Below, one piece after another: positions 60,707-64,000 of a stretch of 64,000 nucleotides of DNA. Each line of letters begins with the position of its first letter. The stretch's first letter is position 1. The notes under the pieces are model-generated. The model saw nothing but the letters and a program-made list of their open reading frames with translations. It ran no database searches and was not told the origin of the DNA. The position numbers were made by a program, and so were the translations under genes. This stretch comes from Lachnospiraceae bacterium (GTDB taxonomy: Bacteria; Bacillota; Clostridia; Lachnospirales; Lachnospiraceae): contig JAFQCM010000125.1 of assembly GCA_017399445.1 (NCBI GenBank), positions 1-64,000 on the forward strand, given 5' to 3'.

Positions 60707-62989
60707 ATGGAAGAACAGATTATAAAAACAGAATACTCCGACATTATGCAAAAATCCTATATTGATTATGCCATGAGTGTTATTATTGCCAGAGCCCTTC
60801 CGGATGTAAGGGATGGATTAAAGCCGGTACAAAGAAGAACATTGTATGATATGCATGAACTGGGGATTCGTTATGACAAACCTTACCGTAAATGTGCCCG
60901 TATTGTGGGGGATACCATGGGTAAATATCATCCCCATGGAGACAGCTCTATTTATGAAGCACTAGTAGTTATGGCACAGGAATTCAAAAAGGGACAGCCT
61001 TTAGTAGATGGTCATGGTAATTTTGGTTCCATTGAAGGGGATGGAGCAGCAGCAATGCGTTATACCGAAGCGCGCCTTCAGAAAATTACTCAGGAAGTAT
61101 TTTTGGCGGATTTAGATAAAAATGTAGTAGACTTTGGTCCTAACTTTGACGAAACGGAAAAAGAGCCATTGGTATTGCCTGTAAAGGTGCCAAATCTTTT
61201 ACTAAATGGAGCAGAGGGAATTGCTGTAGGTATGGCGACCAGCATCCCTCCACATAATTTAGGAGAAATTATCGAAGCAGAAAAAGCATTTTTAAAGAAT
61301 CCAAATATTTCCACAGAAGAATTAATGGGGTATGTTCAGGGACCGGATTTTCCAACTGGTGGTATTGTAGTAAATAAAGATGATTTGTTGGAAATTTATA
61401 AAACTGGCACCGGAAAAATTAAGGTTCGTGGAAAAGTAGAAATTGAGCAGGTAAAAGGTGGTAAGGAGCGAATTGTAATTACTGAAATTCCTTATACCAT
61501 GGTAGGTGCCAATATTGGGAAATTCTTAAATGATATTGGAAATTTGGTAGAAACTAAAAAAGCTCCGGATATTGTGGATATTTCCAACCAGTCTTCTAAA
61601 GATGGTATTCGTATTGTTTTGGAATTAAAGAAGAATGCAGATACTAATCAGCTGATTAATATGTTGTATAAAAAAACAAAGTTAGAAGATACCTTTGGAA
61701 TGAACATGTTGGCAGTAGCTAATGGAAAACCAGAAACCATGGGGCTTCGGGAAGTGATTGAACATCATTTGGATTTCCAGTATGAAATTACTACAAGAAA
61801 GTATAAAACTTTATTGGAAAAAGAACTGGACAAAAAAGAAATTCAAGAAGGTTTAATCAAAGCCTGCGATGTTATTGATTTAATAATAGAGATTTTAAGA
61901 GGAAGTAAGAATATTAAAGAAGCCAAGGCTTGTCTGGTATCTGGAGAAACTGGAAATATTAAGTTTAAATCAAAAGCATCTGAAAAAGCAGCCGCTCTTT
62001 TGAAATTTACAGAGCCACAGGCAACGGCTATTTTAGAAATGCGTCTTTATAAATTAATTGGTTTAGAAATCAAAGCTTTGTTAAAAGAACATGAAACTAC
62101 TTTGGCAAATATAGCAAAATATGAAGATATTTTAAGCAACCATACTGCTATGACAAAAGTAATCCGCAAAGAGCTGGATGAAATTAAGAAGAATTATGCA
62201 GTTCCAAGAAAGACAGTAATTGAAAATGGTGTGGAAGCTGTTTACGAAGAAAAGAAAATAGAAGAGCAAGAAGTTGTTTTCTTAATGGATCGTTTTGGTT
62301 ATGCAAAAACTATTGATACTACTACTTATGAAAGAAATAAAGAAGCAGCAGACAGTGAAAATAAATATGTGATTACCTGTATGAATACAGACAAAATATG
62401 CATTTTTACAGATACCGGAGTGTTGCATTCCTTAAAGGTGCTGGATTTACCATATGGAAAATTCAGAGACAAGGGAATTCCAGTGGATAACGTGAGTAAT
62501 TACAATAGTGCAGAGGAAGAAATTGTTCTTGCAGCATCCTTAAAAGCATTAAATGATAAATATCTGGTCTTTACCACAGCCCAGGGAATGATGAAAAAAG
62601 TTATGGGAACAGAGTTTGATGTGGCAAAACGAACCATTGCTGCTACAAAATTAAATGAAGGCGATAAAGTAAGAACTATTTTAATTGAAACTATGGTATT
62701 GATCTCAGAAGATATGAGTATTTCTGAAATACCAAAGAATACCAATAATATTGTATTACAGACAGAAAAAGGAATTTTCTTACGTTTTATGTCTACAGAA
62801 ATACCGGAAAAGAAACGTGGTGCGGTAGGTGTACGAGGCATAAAATTATCCAGTGATGATAAAATAGAACAGGCATATCTGTTTGATGATAATGAAACTT
62901 ATTCTATAGAATATAACAAAAAAGAAGTGGTACTTTCCCGACTGAAAAAAGCAGGACGTGATACAAAAGGAACCAAGTACCGGGGTTAA
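60707..62989 (+). CDS. Type IIA topoisomerase subunit A (second GyrA/ParC type)
   Basis: The 760-residue protein starts IDYAMSVIIARALPDVRDGL and has the QRDR segment KYHPHGDSSIYEA, the catalytic Tyr119 in AMRYTEARLQ and NFGSIEGDGAAA. The C-terminal domain has beta-pinwheel blades, such as KRGAVGVRGIKLSS, but no clear QRRGGKG GyrA box; the place where it should be reads TIDTTTYERNKEAADSE. That favours a decatenating, topoisomerase IV-like enzyme over a gyrase. GGAGGAAAAGG sets the ATG at 60707. Confidence 0.88.
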   Translation: MEEQIIKTEYSDIMQKSYIDYAMSVIIARALPDVRDGLKPVQRRTLYDMHELGIRYDKPYRKCARIVGDTMGKYHPHGDSSIYEALVVMAQEFKKGQPLVDGHGNFGSIEGDGAAAMRYTEARLQKITQEVFLADLDKNVVDFGPNFDETEKEPLVLPVKVPNLLLNGAEGIAVGMATSIPPHNLGEIIEAEKAFLKNPNISTEELMGYVQGPDFPTGGIVVNKDDLLEIYKTGTGKIKVRGKVEIEQVKGGKERIVITEIPYTMVGANIGKFLNDIGNLVETKKAPDIVDISNQSSKDGIRIVLELKKNADTNQLINMLYKKTKLEDTFGMNMLAVANGKPETMGLREVIEHHLDFQYEITTRKYKTLLEKELDKKEIQEGLIKACDVIDLIIEILRGSKNIKEAKACLVSGETGNIKFKSKASEKAAALLKFTEPQATAILEMRLYKLIGLEIKALLKEHETTLANIAKYEDILSNHTAMTKVIRKELDEIKKNYAVPRKTVIENGVEAVYEEKKIEEQEVVFLMDRFGYAKTIDTTTYERNKEAADSENKYVITCMNTDKICIFTDTGVLHSLKVLDLPYGKFRDKGIPVDNVSNYNSAEEEIVLAASLKALNDKYLVFTTAQGMMKKVMGTEFDVAKRTIAATKLNEGDKVRTILIETMVLISEDMSISEIPKNTNNIVLQTEKGIFLRFMSTEIPEKKRGAVGVRGIKLSSDDKIEQAYLFDDNETYSIEYNKKEVVLSRLKKAGRDTKGTKYRG

Positions 62990-63000
62990 GGAGGAAATGT

Positions 63001-63564
63001 ATGCGTGTAATAGCAGGCACAGCAAGAAGACTTCAGTTAAAAACAATAGAAGGGGATGTTACAAGACCAACTACGGACCGAATCAAAGAAACTTTATTTA
63101 ATATGCTTCAATATGATTTGGCAGACTGTCGCTTTTTAGATTTGTTTAGTGGCAGCGGTGCGATTGGAATTGAGGCTTTAAGCAGAGGGGCAAAAAGAGC
63201 CTGGTTTGTAGAAAATAATTCGGCAGCAGTAAAATGCATTAAGGAAAATCTTCAGTTTACAAAATTAATTGACAAAGCAGAAGTTATGAATACAGATTGT
63301 CTTAGTGCATTAAAGCGTTTGGAGGGACAGAAAGCCTTTGATTTTATCTTTATGGATCCACCCTATCATCAGGAATTTGAAAAAGAAGTGCTTTACTATT
63401 TGAAAGATTCTTCTTTGGCAGATGAAAATACAGTAATTATTATAGAAGCAGACTTAGAAACAACCTTTGACTACTTAAATGAGAGTAACTCTCCTTTTGA
63501 AATCATAAAATATAAAAAGTACAAAACAAATATGCATGTATTTGTGCAAAGAAAAGAGGCATAG
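63001..63564 (+). CDS. rsmD: 16S rRNA (guanine966-N2)-methyltransferase
   Basis: The 187-residue enzyme has motif [21 protein letters not shown] and the catalytic motif [11 protein letters not shown] (DPPY). It methylates G966 of 16S rRNA in the small subunit. AAGGAGG precedes the start. coaD follows 1 bp after its stop codon, a common pairing. Confidence 0.95.
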   Translation: MRVIAGTARRLQLKTIEGDVTRPTTDRIKETLFNMLQYDLADCRFLDLFSGSGAIGIEALSRGAKRAWFVENNSAAVKCIKENLQFTKLIDKAEVMNTDCLSALKRLEGQKAFDFIFMDPPYHQEFEKEVLYYLKDSSLADENTVIIIEADLETTFDYLNESNSPFEIIKYKKYKTNMHVFVQRKEA

Positions 63565-63565
63565 T

Positions 63566-64000
63566 ATGGCAAAAGCATTGTATTCGGGAAGTTTTGATCC
63601 TGTAACCTATGGTCATTTAGATATTATTAAGAGAGCTGCAAACATATTTGATGAAGTGGTGGTAGCTGTTTTGAATAATAAGGCGAAAAATCCATTGTTT
63701 TCTGTGGAAGAACGTGTTAATATGTTAAAAGAGACTACAAAGGAACTGAAAAATGTAAAAATTACTTCATTTAGCGGTCTGTTAGTAGATTTTGCAAAAG
63801 AAGAGAATGTTAATGTAATTGTTCGTGGACTTCGTGCAGTTACAGATTTTGAATATGAACTTCAGATGGCACAAACTAATCATGAGTTATTGCCGGAAGT
63901 GGATACCATGTTTCTTACAACTAATATATTATATTCTTATGTAAGTTCTACTATTGTAAGGGAAGTGGCTTCTTATCAAGGGGATGTGACTCATTTTGTG
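63566..64000 (+). CDS. coaD: Phosphopantetheine adenylyltransferase (partial)
   Basis: The reading frame continues past the window end. The visible 145 residues start [20 protein letters not shown] with the nucleotidyltransferase motif TYGH and include [18 protein letters not shown] and the YVSSTIVRE signature. CoaD adenylates 4'-phosphopantetheine, the step before the CoaE step encoded at 15.4 kb. About 15-20 residues of the usual 160-165 are missing. Confidence 0.95.
   Translation, partial: MAKALYSGSFDPVTYGHLDIIKRAANIFDEVVVAVLNNKAKNPLFSVEERVNMLKETTKELKNVKITSFSGLLVDFAKEENVNVIVRGLRAVTDFEYELQMAQTNHELLPEVDTMFLTTNILYSYVSSTIVREVASYQGDVTHFV

Noticed and set aside
1-64000. tRNA, rRNA or CRISPR loci
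   Set aside because: I saw no cloverleaf-type tRNA ends, conserved rRNA segments or regular repeat-spacer arrays on either strand; a tRNAscan/Infernal run would be needed to exclude small ones.

Overview
The window is an AT-rich, low-GC Gram-positive chromosome segment. Its gene content and order (yceD-rpmF-plsX-acpP-rnc-smc-ftsY, ylxM-ffh-rpsP-khpA-rimM-trmD-rplS-lepB-rbgA-lepB-rnhB-ylqG-ylqH-yraN, two peptidase-type SipS-like proteases, a PFL/UPF0210 protein with its ACT partner) point to a gut Clostridia of the Lachnospiraceae type. No rRNA, tRNA or CRISPR array is visible. Species cannot be named from the sequence alone.

Layout. Positions 1-2.9 kb hold the tail of a ThiF/MoeB-like protein, an M67 (JAMM) peptidase, a sugar O-acetyltransferase and an RlmI-like rRNA methyltransferase. 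From about 3.0 to 9.9 kb lies an accessory island that is mostly decaying: a cold-shock protein, a four-zinc-ribbon membrane protein and an intact YefM/YoeB-type toxin-antitoxin pair survive among broken genes (ArdC-like antirestriction protein, Xre regulators, a conjugative-element protein, excisionase, internally deleted tyrosine integrase). A KtrB/KtrA potassium uptake pair (9.9-11.9 kb) follows directly, and a 46-bp direct repeat carrying a promoter brackets the integrase-ktrBA segment. From 12.3 kb the chromosome is housekeeping: zf-HC2 protein, polA, coaE, an FtsA-like protein with a long C-terminal extension, a WalJ-like hydrolase, ACT and UPF0210 proteins, tmcAL (reverse strand), pta, then the lipid/ribosome/division operon to ftsY, ilvA and nagA.

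From 33.3 to 45 kb runs the SRP and ribosome-maturation cluster, ending in FliK-like and FlhB-C-like proteins, yraN and a PgeF-like protein. At 44.6-47.0 kb is an ECF sigma / membrane anti-sigma / DUF4349 lipoprotein module with an ECF-like promoter in front. Next come a GH13-fold protein that appears to have lost its catalytic residues, a DUF5662 protein, a 0.27-kb group II intron remnant, luxS, an HbpS-like protein, an RluA-family synthase, an FAH-family protein, a MoxR-DUF58-transglutaminase operon, xth, a second type IIA topoisomerase pair, rsmD and the start of coaD (cut by the window end).

The most notable unexplained structure is a pair of about 185-bp elements (33354-33536 and 58481-58667) with matching inverted ends and an internal long hairpin whose stem shows a compensatory base-pair change between copies. 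Other signals worth following are the promoter-bearing direct repeat around int-ktrBA, the probably inactive GH13 protein, the FtsA-like protein with its extension, and the toxin-antitoxin operator built into a near-consensus promoter.
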